64,000 nucleotides of DNA, taken from an uncultured Phocaeicola sp. (GTDB taxonomy: Bacteria; Bacteroidota; Bacteroidia; Bacteroidales; Bacteroidaceae). This document shows positions 10,086 to 18,968 of this stretch, piece by piece. Each line of letters opens with the position of its first letter. The first letter of the stretch is position 1. Under the pieces are notes generated by a model that had not been told where the DNA came from, made no database searches, and was given only the letters and a program-made list of their open reading frames with translations. The position numbers and the translations under genes were made by a program. The stretch spans positions 1-64,000 of the forward strand of contig CALUIZ010000011.1 in assembly GCA_944320815.1 (NCBI GenBank), in the 5' to 3' direction.

Positions 10086-10562
10086 ATGATTGGTATGAAG
10101 GAAAAAATCAACCGGCTGCTGCTTGTCCTGCAGCTTGAATTTACATTGCTCTGGGTGTTGAACATTGCACTTGTGGTGTTGTATGAGTCTGATATACTTC
10201 CTCAGGGAAGTCTTGTCGGCGATGCGCGGATGGATTATATCATGCAGACAACGGGGATTCTGCTTGCTGTGTGTTTCATTCCGCTTTCTTTGCGTGTGTT
10301 TCACTTGTCTCTTACCCGTTATGTACGGAAACTTTCTCTCCCGGATGCGCTGGCAAGCTACCGCCGTTGGAGTGAGGTTCGGTTAGCCATGCTTCTGGTT
10401 CCTTCCTTGTTCAACATGACGGCTTATTATACCACTTTGAATACGACGGGAGTTTTGTGCGCGGGTATGGTCCTGCTGGCTTCTTTGTTCTGTGTGCCCG
10501 GGCGGAAACGTTTGTTGTCCGAACTGGATTTGGAGCGGAATGAAACGGAAAATCTCGACTGA
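10086..10562 (+). CDS. uncharacterised four-helix membrane protein
   Basis: 158 residues with about four predicted spans, grouped as two hairpins (LLLVLQLEFTLLWVLNIALV; GILLAVCFIPLSLRVFHL; then two in the C-terminal half). No family recognised. It lies 3 bases after recR and 1 base before a GNAT gene, so it is almost certainly co-transcribed with both. An alternative ATG at 10095 would remove three residues. Confidence 0.6.
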   Translation: MIGMKEKINRLLLVLQLEFTLLWVLNIALVVLYESDILPQGSLVGDARMDYIMQTTGILLAVCFIPLSLRVFHLSLTRYVRKLSLPDALASYRRWSEVRLAMLLVPSLFNMTAYYTTLNTTGVLCAGMVLLASLFCVPGRKRLLSELDLERNETENLD

Positions 10563-10563
10563 T

Positions 10564-11109
10564 ATGAATGAGTGTGAAGGGAAAAGGATAGTATTGCGTG
10601 CTCCTGAGCCTGAAGATTTGGAAGCGTTGCTTGCCGTAGAGAATGATGAGCGTCTTTGGGAGGTGGGGACGGCGACCGGTCCTTATTCACGTTTTCAGAT
10701 GAAACGGTATCTGACGGATGTACAGAACGATCTTTATGCCGACCGTCAGTTGCGCCTGATGATTCAGCATGAGACGGAAGGAGTGGTGGGAATCATTGAC
10801 CTCTGTTATTTCGATCCGCGCCACAACCGTGCGGAGATTGGTCTCGTGGTCCGTGAAGACATGCGGAGGAAAGGCATTGCCCATGAAGCTCTCCGCCGTT
10901 TGGAACGTCATTGCTTTCGTCTTCTGGGGATTCACCAGCTTTATGCATATGTGCTTTCTGACAATGCTCCTTCATTGGGTCTTTTCCGGGCATCGGGATA
11001 TGAAGAAACGGCCCGGCTTAAGGATTGGGTCAAGACCGGTTCCATTTATAGGGATGTCTGTCTGTTCCAGAAAATAAATCCTATGGACAGTCAGTTGAAG
11101 GAAGGGTAG
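10564..11109 (+). CDS. GNAT-family N-acetyltransferase
   Basis: 181 residues. The GNAT acetyl-CoA binding pattern is visible: AEIGLVVREDMRRKGIAHEA (about residues 90-110), then LYAYVLSDNAPSLGLFRASG. The RimJ/RimL-like opening RIVLRAPEPEDLEAL suggests acetylation of a protein or small amine, but the substrate is unknown. It is the last gene of the recR cluster. Its 3' end overlaps the convergent yqgE gene by 19 bases. Confidence 0.85.
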   Translation: MNECEGKRIVLRAPEPEDLEALLAVENDERLWEVGTATGPYSRFQMKRYLTDVQNDLYADRQLRLMIQHETEGVVGIIDLCYFDPRHNRAEIGLVVREDMRRKGIAHEALRRLERHCFRLLGIHQLYAYVLSDNAPSLGLFRASGYEETARLKDWVKTGSIYRDVCLFQKINPMDSQLKEG

Positions 11110-11681
11110 ACAGGATATTTTGCCCAGATGCGGTATTTCTGTCCTAGGTCGTTCATGCTTTCATTCCACAGCTTCGGGTTATGGTAGTCCAGCAGTTGCT
11201 TGCAGTGGCTTTCTCCCACCATCCAGCAGTCTTCCTGAATCTCCTTCTGTAACTGTCCGTTGTCCCATCCCGCATATCCTGCGAAGAAACGGACATGGCC
11301 TTCCAGGGGATTCCCCTTCAGAATATATTCTTTCATTTCTTCAAAGTCTCCGTTCAGATAGAGTTCGTCGCTGATTTTCAATGCCCCTTCAAGCTCGTCA
11401 ATCGTGTGAAGGAAAAAGATGGTGTCCCTTCCTACGGGACCTCCTTTGAACACCGGAATGTCCGGCACGGAGTCGAAGCCAGGAATGAGCTGGTTCAGCG
11501 TGACGTGGTGGTGGAATTTTCTGTTCATGACCAATCCCATGCTTCCTTCCTCATTATGGGTAACCATCAAAATAACCGCACGGGTAAATTGGTAATCAGA
11601 CAATAACGGGGAAGCGATAAGAGTACTTCCCATGACTGGAAGCGCCTTATTTGCCTTGACTTGAAAAATGCGCATGTCCAT
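11091..11681 (-). CDS. YqgE/AlgH family protein
   Basis: 196 residues with the family signature: LIASPLLSDYQFTRAVILMV, then EGSMGLVMNR, FKGGPVGRDTIFFLH and VRFFAGYAGWDNGQLQKEI. YqgE proteins are widespread and were once named as transcription regulators; their biochemical role is not settled. The start could be Met1 or Met3. Its tail overlaps the GNAT gene on the other strand. Confidence 0.9.
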   Translation of the reverse strand: MDMRIFQVKANKALPVMGSTLIASPLLSDYQFTRAVILMVTHNEEGSMGLVMNRKFHHHVTLNQLIPGFDSVPDIPVFKGGPVGRDTIFFLHTIDELEGALKISDELYLNGDFEEMKEYILKGNPLEGHVRFFAGYAGWDNGQLQKEIQEDCWMVGESHCKQLLDYHNPKLWNESMNDLGQKYRIWAKYPVYPSFN

Positions 11682-11796
11682 AATAAATGTATTTCAATTT
11701 CCTAAGATAGGGCTTTTTGTTGGAATATGAAAAGGAATGAGCAATTCTTTTTTGGAAACTTTGATTGACGTTGGCCGGAGGCGGACCGTCACCGTA

Positions 11797-12063
11797 TCAG
11801 GATTTGTCGCCGTCGGCATTGTCTTTTCCTTTGTTCTCCAGTCTTTTCCACCATTTGGTGTAGCGGCGGGTCAGTTTATAGTATATGTATGTCCCGGCAT
11901 ACAGCCAGACGACGTTGCTCAGTATCTGCAGGACTTTATGGTCTTCCAGCATCGGATAGAAGGTAAGGAAACAGATGATTTCCTGTATGAATAAAGTGGA
12001 GAGGTATCCCATGAGGATGTAGACTGCCGCCATCTGTTTCGAATAGTTGCTTTTGGGTTTCAT
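11797..12063 (-). CDS. small two-span membrane protein
   Basis: 88 residues with two hydrophobic spans (AAVYILMGYLSTLFIQEIIC and VLQILSNVVWLYAGTYIYY) and a basic C-terminal tail (LTRRYTKWWKRL). No family recognised. It begins 15 bases after the CPBP protease gene on the same strand and is probably translated from the same message. Confidence 0.6.
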   Translation of the reverse strand: MKPKSNYSKQMAAVYILMGYLSTLFIQEIICFLTFYPMLEDHKVLQILSNVVWLYAGTYIYYKLTRRYTKWWKRLENKGKDNADGDKS

Positions 12064-12078
12064 AGGCTTTATGATGGT

Positions 12079-12891
12079 TTAATCGGTTGGACTGTTTTCA
12101 TTTTCCTGTCCGGACACCCGGGCAGGGAGCGTGCGCTTGACGTACCATATGCACAGAACGGTCAGTGTCGCTCCCGCAAAGGCCATGCCCGCGGCTCCTG
12201 ACGTTCCGAATGCTTCCGTCATCGTTTGGTCTTCTTTCCCGGAAAGATGGTAGAGAAGTGCGGAGGTGCCGTTGTTGATGAAGTGCATCAACATGCCGGG
12301 CAGAAGGCTCCCCGTCTGATAATATATCCATCCCAATGCCAGTCCGGTGACGAATGCGAACGGAATCTGCACGGGGTTTCCGTGGACGGCTCCGAAAATC
12401 AGGGCGGGGACCACTATTGCCCAGACAGGACGTTTCCATTTGCGCAGCAGATGACCCTGCATCGCGCCGCGGAACAGAAGCTCTTCCATGAAGGGAGCCA
12501 TGATGACGATGGCTATGATTCCCATCGGATGGTTCATGGCCAGTTCAAAGAGCTGTTTCTTTTCGTCCGGGAGTCCGGCGAGTTCGGTCAGGTAATTTGT
12601 CCAGAATCCCATTCCGACGATGAGAAGTGCCGAGGCAAACATGACTGCCCCCGTATGAGGGAAGTTCAGGCGCATCTGACCGGAATCTACATATTTCCAG
12701 ACCAGCAGATGGGCACTTACGGCCAGTGCGGAGAGCACTTGCGCCCACATGTTCAAGGTGAAGAAGGATGGTTCCGAAAGGGACGGAAGTGCTGTCGTGT
12801 GATGGACAGCCATATATCCGGCATAAAGCAGTGCGCCGATTCCGTATGAATAGGTGATGTAATAAATCAAAAGTTTGATGGTACGTCCCAT
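12079..12891 (-). CDS. CPBP-family intramembrane metalloprotease
   Basis: 270 residues with about seven to eight membrane spans. The three family motifs are present: EELLFRG (near residue 137), the second-motif histidine in LIFGAVHG, and the third in MLMHFINNG. CPBP (CAAX-type, Abi) proteases place two glutamates and two histidines at a membrane-buried metal site. Bacterial members act in peptide maturation, immunity or signalling, with mostly unknown substrates. Followed by a small membrane protein in the same transcript. Confidence 0.85.
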   Translation of the reverse strand: MGRTIKLLIYYITYSYGIGALLYAGYMAVHHTTALPSLSEPSFFTLNMWAQVLSALAVSAHLLVWKYVDSGQMRLNFPHTGAVMFASALLIVGMGFWTNYLTELAGLPDEKKQLFELAMNHPMGIIAIVIMAPFMEELLFRGAMQGHLLRKWKRPVWAIVVPALIFGAVHGNPVQIPFAFVTGLALGWIYYQTGSLLPGMLMHFINNGTSALLYHLSGKEDQTMTEAFGTSGAAGMAFAGATLTVLCIWYVKRTLPARVSGQENENSPTD

Positions 12892-13050
12892 GTCTGTAGT
12901 CTGATTGGTGTTTTGAATGTGTAAATATAGTGAAATTAAACGTGAGTGGTGCGCTGTATGCGCCGATTAATTGTTTTTTTCGTTTGTCCGGCGGATGAGG
13001 CCTTTCGTGTCCCAGCAGGTGCAGACGGAAAAACACCCTGTTGTTTGAAC

Positions 13051-13092
13051 CGGAATATCCCGCTGCTTCAGATGGAATGACGGGATATTCCG
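13051..13092 (-). terminator. hairpin downstream of the efflux operon
   Basis: Perfect 12-bp inverted repeat (13051-13062 and 13081-13092) with an 18-base loop, 49 bases past the stop of the MFS gene. Probably the end of the tolC-emrA-emrB-like transcript. The flanking sequence can extend the stem imperfectly. Confidence 0.6.
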
Positions 13093-13140
13093 TTTGAAAC
13101 AGCGGGACAGGATGGTGCGGTGACCGACGGCTGCAGTGCG

Positions 13141-14745
13141 TCACACCATGTCTTCGCCTGTGCGGACAACCGGCACGCGTATGGTTTTGTGGAATGGAAT
13201 GAAGCGTGAGATGACGGCAATGACCAGTGTCACGGCCAGCATCCATCCCAGCATATGTTTCAGGGCAAGAAGCATGCTCTGCTGCTGCAGCACGGTGTAG
13301 AGGCTGTTTGTGGCGAGCTGCATCGCTTCGTCGATGCCGTGGCCTTGTGCCAGACCGCTTTCCAGCGTTGACGAATAGCGGGAGGCGGCCAGAGGGTCGA
13401 GCATGGTGATGTTTTCCGATAGCTGCACCATATATTTCTGCTGCAGGCGGTAAAGCACATTGCTGTAGATGGCAGAGGCCATCACGGGGGCCAGTACGGC
13501 ACGGAAGGTAATCAGAAAAAAGGCGTTGTATATCAACAGCTTCGGGTTCAGGTCCTCTACCACAAAGAGACCGAAAGCGATGAGCAGCACCATCATGCCC
13601 AGCCCACGGAAAAAGAGGGGAAGGAAAAGTCCCTCATAGGTGCTGTCGGGCGAGATGGTGAAATAAAGTATCCCGAAGAAGACGACAAAACATGCCATGC
13701 CGCCTGCGATGAGGAAGCGGAAACGCCATCGTTGCCACCGGAACCACCAGAAGCAGATGAAGGCTCCTAATATGTATCCGGGAAGGAGATAGACGTATAA
13801 TGTGTAGTTGTGCACGTTGTCCACGCGCAGAATTGAGGTCATGTAATTGCTCAACAGGGTGGTGGAGGTACTGAAGAACATCACCAGCATCATGTAGAAG
13901 TAGCCTAGAATGGCTTTCCATTGGAACAGGGGTTTCAGACTGACATACGGCTGCGGAGCATGAAACTGTTCCCAGATGAAGAGTGCGATGAGCAGTGGAG
14001 CAATCACAATGTAGATGCAGATTTTGGGAGATGCCATCCAGTCGGATATTTTTCCGTAGGTCACCACATAGACGAGCATCAGAAGTCCGGTGGAGATGAT
14101 TGTCATTTCCCGCAGGTGCAGTTCCTTCAGAGGAACTCCCTTCGAGGGACGGTCGTGACGCAGCAGTATGATGACCATCAGGATGGCCAGAATCAGAAGC
14201 ATCATCATGAAGTAGTACATGTATTTCCAGTCGTAGTGATAGGCGAGCAGGGCCGTGACAATCATGGAAAGCTGTCCGCCGCTGAACACAAGCGGATAGA
14301 AGTAGGCATAGAACTCACTTCTCACGTCGGTGGGACTGAACACGAACTTGATGCGGCGGATGAGCCACAGCATGAGGAAACCTTTCAGGAAACCGATGAC
14401 GAAACTGAAGATGATGAGCAGGTCGATGTTGGCGGCGCGCGCGCATATCCAGCTCAGAAGGAACTGGAGGGTGAGGTCGACCAGCAGCAGTGATTTGCTC
14501 GAAAAGGAGTTCAACACCTTCGGCACGATGGGATAGGCAATGGCCATACCTGCCGAGGCCGCATAATAGCCGATGGTGATGTCTTCCGTATATGCGCCCA
14601 ATGTGCTGGAAACCTCCACCATGCTGCCGGTATAAGCTCCGTTGAGCATGGTTACCGGAAAGATGATGAAAAACACAAGGCCGATGGCCAGCCAGTCGGG
14701 AACCCACTGGCGCACGGGTATGTCGAGTTGCTGGGCGGTCATCAT
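13141..14745 (-). CDS. MFS drug efflux transporter, EmrB/QacA (DHA2) type
   Basis: 534 residues with about 14 spans, the length and topology of the DHA2 group. It is the third gene of a tripartite efflux operon. Its ATG overlaps the stop of the HlyD-like adaptor gene by 4 bases (ATGA), showing translational coupling. By family role it is the inner-membrane, proton-driven pump. Several substitutions in the motif-A region make the exact substrate class unpredictable; hydrophobic drugs, fatty acids or bile acids are usual for relatives. Confidence 0.85.
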   Translation of the reverse strand: MMTAQQLDIPVRQWVPDWLAIGLVFFIIFPVTMLNGAYTGSMVEVSSTLGAYTEDITIGYYAASAGMAIAYPIVPKVLNSFSSKSLLLVDLTLQFLLSWICARAANIDLLIIFSFVIGFLKGFLMLWLIRRIKFVFSPTDVRSEFYAYFYPLVFSGGQLSMIVTALLAYHYDWKYMYYFMMMLLILAILMVIILLRHDRPSKGVPLKELHLREMTIISTGLLMLVYVVTYGKISDWMASPKICIYIVIAPLLIALFIWEQFHAPQPYVSLKPLFQWKAILGYFYMMLVMFFSTSTTLLSNYMTSILRVDNVHNYTLYVYLLPGYILGAFICFWWFRWQRWRFRFLIAGGMACFVVFFGILYFTISPDSTYEGLFLPLFFRGLGMMVLLIAFGLFVVEDLNPKLLIYNAFFLITFRAVLAPVMASAIYSNVLYRLQQKYMVQLSENITMLDPLAASRYSSTLESGLAQGHGIDEAMQLATNSLYTVLQQQSMLLALKHMLGWMLAVTLVIAVISRFIPFHKTIRVPVVRTGEDMV

Positions 14746-15809
14746 CTTTTCAACGCTTCTGTTTCAACCATCATTCCGGCACGGAGCTGTGCCATGTCTT
14801 CCGGAGTCACGTTGTCGAAGTCTATGCGTACGGGGATGCGCTGCTGCACCTTCACGAAGTTTCCCGCTGAATTGTCGGTGGGGACCAGCGAGTATTTCGA
14901 TCCGGTGGCTTCGGATATGGCGGTCACATGTCCGTGGAACACCTTGTTCGGCACGCCGTCTACCTTGATGCGCACCGGCTGTCCGATGTAGATGTTTGAA
15001 ATCTGAGTCTCTCGGTAATTGGCGGTAATCCACTTGTCCGACTGACGGACCAGATAGGAAAGTGTCTGTCCTGCCGAAACGTATTGTCCCGGTTCCAGTG
15101 TGCGCCGGCCCATGTAGCCGTCATAAGGAGCGATCACCACAGTGTATGAGAGATTGAGGTTGGCCATATCCAGTGCCGCTTCGGCGCGGAGAATGGCGGC
15201 TCTGGCGTTGACTTTCCGCTTGTTGGTTTCCGTGTATTGCGACCGGGCCGCATCTTTCTGTTTGAGAAGCGCATCGTAGCGGGCGCGTGCCGCTTCATAG
15301 TCGGCTTTAGCCTGGTCATACTGCTGTTCCGGTACCGATTCTTCCTTGAGCAGACGCTCATAGCGGTGGAAATCCTGTTCGGCTTTCCATAGCCGTGCCT
15401 TTGCTTCATTCAGACTGGCATCTTGCTCGGCGATGCGGGTTTCCGAAGTTTCAATGTTCGAGTGGAGCACATCTTTTGAACCCTGTGCGTCCATCAGGGA
15501 AGCTTCGGCCTCTTTCTGTCTGATCAGATATTCCCGGTTGTCGAGCGCCACAAGCGTGTCTCCTTTATGCACGAACTGGTGTTCGCGGAAGCGCACATCC
15601 TGTATGTAGCCCGCCACGCGGATGTTTACGGGTGATATGTACTGGTCTACGAACGCGTCGTTGGTAATCTCATAGCTGATGTATTTCCAGAAATAGTTGA
15701 CGGTCCATAGCAGTCCCGAACTGGCAATCAGCAGGCAGACCGTGTTCAGGATGATGTTGCGTCGCTTGCGTCTTTTCAGACGTCGGTATTTTGATTCGAG
15801 TGAAGTCAT
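14742..15809 (-). CDS. HlyD/EmrA-family periplasmic adaptor
   Basis: 355 residues. A short basic N-terminus (YRRLKRRKRRN) is followed by one membrane anchor (about residues 17-40), a biotinyl-lipoyl segment (VNIRVAGYIQDVRFREHQFV), a long coiled-coil hairpin (about residues 90-200, KEAEASLMDAQ to ILRAEAALDM), the second lipoyl half (VVIAPYDGYMGRRTLEPGQY) and a beta-barrel. It links the MFS pump to the TolC channel. It is 4 bases overlapped with the pump gene and 27 bases after tolC. Confidence 0.9.
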   Translation of the reverse strand: MTSLESKYRRLKRRKRRNIILNTVCLLIASSGLLWTVNYFWKYISYEITNDAFVDQYISPVNIRVAGYIQDVRFREHQFVHKGDTLVALDNREYLIRQKEAEASLMDAQGSKDVLHSNIETSETRIAEQDASLNEAKARLWKAEQDFHRYERLLKEESVPEQQYDQAKADYEAARARYDALLKQKDAARSQYTETNKRKVNARAAILRAEAALDMANLNLSYTVVIAPYDGYMGRRTLEPGQYVSAGQTLSYLVRQSDKWITANYRETQISNIYIGQPVRIKVDGVPNKVFHGHVTAISEATGSKYSLVPTDNSAGNFVKVQQRIPVRIDFDNVTPEDMAQLRAGMMVETEALKR

Positions 15810-15836
15810 AATCTGTTTGTATGGTGTTTGTTATTG

Positions 15837-17156
15837 TCAGTTCAGTTTTCCGATGGCTCTCTGAAGCTCATAATATGTATAGACCACTTGTGTGCGGGCT
15901 GTCGTGAGCTGCAGTTCGGCATCCAGCCGCAAGTTGTCCGCATCCAGCAGGTCGGTCAGAATGGCCAGTTGGTTCAGATAGCGGTTGCGCATGATGCGGT
16001 AGTTTTCCTCTGCCTGCCTTACTGAAAGTTTCAGTGCGTCTACCCGTGCGAGTGCTTCGTTGTGTCTCAGGCAGGCATTGTGTACGGTGATGCGTATCTG
16101 CTGTTTCTGTTGCTCCTCCGCATTCCTGTAAAATTCCATCTGACGGCGTGCTTCGCTGATTTTGTGCTTGTTCTTGTAGAGAGCCGACAGGGGATAGGAG
16201 AATGAAAGCCCGATGTTCCATGCGTTGTTGTACATGTCTGCAAGTGTGCGGGATACGGGCCGTGCCAGCGTGTTGGCGGCATAAAGCGACAGTTGGGGCA
16301 TCTGTGCCGCACGGACCACGTCGATGTTGTTGCGTGCCAGGTCGGTCTGTTTTGTCTTCAGCCGCATGGCCGGGTCGTTGGCATATGCCTGCTCCATATA
16401 GTCAGAGTAGCTTCCCAACCGGTAAGTTTCGTTCAGCAGAGCCGTGTCGGGGCACAGAAGCAAAGTCTCTTCCAGTCCCAGCAGAATGTCCAGTTGCTGA
16501 GAGGCGAGACGGATGTCGTTTTCCGTTTCGAGAAGGGAAAGACGGTTGTCGGTGAGTTGCATTTCACTTCTCAGTACGTCATTGTTGGTGATCAGCCCCT
16601 CCTCCTTCATCTGGCGGATGTCCTTCAGACGGCGTTCCGATTCGTTGATGTTGCGTGTCAGTACCATGTGCTGCTTGTAAAGGCTGAAAAGGTTCAGATA
16701 CTGGCGGAGCAGCGATAGTTTGATGTCCGCACGGTCGGTGGCCGTCTGTAAAGCCGCTATCTCCTTTTCTATATCCGCTTGGCGGATGGCATACTTGATT
16801 CGTCCTCCATGGTAAAGCGGCTGGTCGAGGTTCACCGCATAGTTCTGCGACCAGTCGGGCGAGTCGGGGCAAGTGGGGTCAGAGAGTCCGCGCTGAAAGA
16901 TTACAGGCTGGCCCACATATCCCCCGTTCAGTCCGATGCTGATTTCCGGCAGACGATTTGTCCGGGCCGTTCGTGTGCGTTCTTCTGCCATCCGTTCCTT
17001 CAGTCTGTCTGCGGCCAGTTGCAGGTTCTGCTTCATTCCCCATTCAAAAAGCTGGCTTATGCTGAGGTAAAGAGAGTCCTGAGCGTACATTTTCAGCGGG
17101 GAAAAGGCCAGAATAAGTCCTATCATTCCCACTGCATAAAAAAATCTGGTGTGCAT
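15837..17156 (-). CDS. TolC-family outer membrane efflux protein
   Basis: 439 residues with a signal peptide (MHTRFFYAVGMIGLILAF, cut near KMYA). The helical OEP repeats are typical: LQLAADRLKERMAEERTRTA in the first half and AENYRIMRNRYLNQLAIL in the second. It forms the outer-membrane channel and periplasmic alpha-barrel of the tripartite pump. First gene of the operon, with a -7 box at 17258-17265 and an upstream direct repeat. No regulator gene is linked within the window. Confidence 0.9.
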   Translation of the reverse strand: MHTRFFYAVGMIGLILAFSPLKMYAQDSLYLSISQLFEWGMKQNLQLAADRLKERMAEERTRTARTNRLPEISIGLNGGYVGQPVIFQRGLSDPTCPDSPDWSQNYAVNLDQPLYHGGRIKYAIRQADIEKEIAALQTATDRADIKLSLLRQYLNLFSLYKQHMVLTRNINESERRLKDIRQMKEEGLITNNDVLRSEMQLTDNRLSLLETENDIRLASQQLDILLGLEETLLLCPDTALLNETYRLGSYSDYMEQAYANDPAMRLKTKQTDLARNNIDVVRAAQMPQLSLYAANTLARPVSRTLADMYNNAWNIGLSFSYPLSALYKNKHKISEARRQMEFYRNAEEQQKQQIRITVHNACLRHNEALARVDALKLSVRQAEENYRIMRNRYLNQLAILTDLLDADNLRLDAELQLTTARTQVVYTYYELQRAIGKLN

Positions 17157-17257
17157 AGAGAAAGCCTTTTTAGTTTAGTGTGGAAGCGGACATTCACGCG
17201 CCTGTACATTTCGGGCTTTGTCATCCACGACAAGAATGTCCTTTGAGTTTCCGGCTG

Positions 17258-17265
17258 CAAAGATA
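17258..17265 (-). promoter_or_regulatory. -7 box for the efflux operon
   Basis: Minus-strand TATCTTTG, exact TAnnTTTG. The start would be near 17251, leaving a leader of about 95 bases before tolC. No -33 box is seen at the normal distance; instead a direct repeat lies just upstream, as expected for an activated promoter. Confidence 0.5.
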
Positions 17266-17289
17266 ATGATTTTTGCGGAATTTATTTCG

Positions 17290-17330
17290 TGTCCGTCCGT
17301 TTCACGTGAATTTTGTCCGTCCGTTTCACG
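17290..17330. repeat. two-copy 17-bp direct repeat, likely regulator site
   Basis: TGTCCGTCCGTTTCACG occurs at 17290-17306 and again at 17314-17330, a period of 24 bases. The first copy runs into the palindrome TTCACGTGAA (17301-17310). Relative to the predicted tolC start the copies fall at about -40 to -80, the position where AraC-type activators bind tandem half-sites. The interval between the efflux operon and the divergent MATE gene is otherwise empty of genes (17157-17527). Confidence 0.5.
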
Positions 17331-17527
17331 CTGTAGCTGTGTCGGTTCCAGTCGTTGTTCCGGTGTGAAGATGCCCGGTCCGTCAGTCTTCACCGACGAT
17401 CTTTCCGCCATTCAGCAGGAGATTTTTTGGCAGCTCTTTGTCAAAACCCGTAATTTATATACAATGTTATTCGGCCAATCCTTGTATTTTTACATCGTCG
17501 GATTAAAGAACATGCAAGGTGAGCAAG

Positions 17528-18952
17528 ATGGAGAATGAAACCAGCAGTCTGCTGGCAATGATACGTGAAGGCAGGCCCATGACGCGGAGACAACAGCTGT
17601 GGCTGACCGTACAGTTGAGTGTGCCTGCAATCGTGGCACAGCTCTCGTCCATTCTCATGCAGTATATCGATGCGTCAATGGTGGGCAGTCTGGGAGCTAA
17701 CGCTTCAGCCTCCATCGGACTGGTCTCCACAACCACATGGCTGTTCTGGGGAGTGTGTTCCGCCGCTGCTACGGGTTTCTCTGTGCAAGTGGCGCATCTC
17801 ATTGGGGCGGGCGACATGAAAGGAGCGAGAGCCGTGCTGCGCCAGTCCATCATTTCCGTGTTTGCGTTCAGTCTGTTGCTGGGACTGGTCGGTGCGGCCA
17901 TCAGCGGTCCGCTTCCGGGCTGGTTAGGGGGAGACTCTGTGATACGGCGCGACTCTTCACTCTATTTCCTTATATTTTCGCTTTTTCTGCCGATGCTCCA
18001 GCTTAACTTTCTGGCCGGAGGAATGCTGAGGTGCAGCGGAAACATGCGTGTGCCCAGCATCCTGAACGTGCTGATGTGTATTCTGGATGTCATATTCAAC
18101 TTCTTTTTGATATTTCCCACGCGCGAGATGGAGGTGTTCGGGCATATGGTACAGATGCCCGGAGCCGGACTTGGAGTGGAAGGGGCTGCATTGGGAACGG
18201 TGCTGGCTGAGATGGTGGTGGCTGCATTGATGATGGGCTATCTTGTGACGCGTTCGCCGGAACTGAAGCTGGTGGGCGAGAAGGGGCGTTTTCTTCCCCG
18301 GAAGTTTGTCTTGAGGCAGGCCGCCGGAATCAGTCTCCCGATGGGACTTGAACACATTGTCATCTGCGGAGCGCAAATCATGACCACCGTCATCGTGGCT
18401 CCGCTGGGCATCATAGCCATTGCCGCCAATTCGTTTGCCATTACTGCCGAAAGCCTCTGCTACATGCCGGGGTATGGTATATCCGATGCGGCGACCACTC
18501 TGGTAGGGCAGAGCCTGGGAGCTGGGAGGAGGGAACTGACACGGACATTCTCACATATCACCGTTTATATGGGCATGGCCGTGATGGCATTCATGGGGGT
18601 GCTGATGTATGTGTTCGCTCCGGAGATTATCGGAATTATGACACCCGTGGAGGAAATTCGCACGCTGGGTGTCACTGTCCTCCGTATCGAAGCCTTCGCT
18701 GAACCGATGTTTGCCGCCTCCATTGTAGCATACGGTGTGTTTGTGGGGGCAGGCGGGACACTTGTCCCTAGTCTGATGAACTTTTTCAGTATCTGGGCGG
18801 TCCGTCTGACACTGGCCTTCTGGCTGGCTCCTGTCATGGGACTGCAGGGCGTATGGCTTGCCATGTGCATCGAACTATGTTTCCGCGGCATTATCTTCCT
18901 GATTCGTCTGGAGCGTGGCCGGTGGATGAACAAACAGACATTACGAACTTAA
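17528..18952 (+). CDS. MATE-family multidrug efflux transporter
   Basis: 474 residues and about 12 spans in two homologous MatE halves (PAIVAQLSSILMQYIDASMV in the first, GLEHIVICGAQIMTTVIVA in the second). The ATG at 17528 is preferred over the GTG at 17519 because AAGGTGAG sits 4-11 bases before it. MATE pumps use Na+ or H+ to export cationic drugs. It is divergent from the EmrAB-TolC-like operon and 16 bases upstream of a PatB-type lyase gene, probably co-transcribed. Confidence 0.9.
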   Translation: MENETSSLLAMIREGRPMTRRQQLWLTVQLSVPAIVAQLSSILMQYIDASMVGSLGANASASIGLVSTTTWLFWGVCSAAATGFSVQVAHLIGAGDMKGARAVLRQSIISVFAFSLLLGLVGAAISGPLPGWLGGDSVIRRDSSLYFLIFSLFLPMLQLNFLAGGMLRCSGNMRVPSILNVLMCILDVIFNFFLIFPTREMEVFGHMVQMPGAGLGVEGAALGTVLAEMVVAALMMGYLVTRSPELKLVGEKGRFLPRKFVLRQAAGISLPMGLEHIVICGAQIMTTVIVAPLGIIAIAANSFAITAESLCYMPGYGISDAATTLVGQSLGAGRRELTRTFSHITVYMGMAVMAFMGVLMYVFAPEIIGIMTPVEEIRTLGVTVLRIEAFAEPMFAASIVAYGVFVGAGGTLVPSLMNFFSIWAVRLTLAFWLAPVMGLQGVWLAMCIELCFRGIIFLIRLERGRWMNKQTLRT

Positions 18953-18968
18953 AAACATATTTAGAGCG

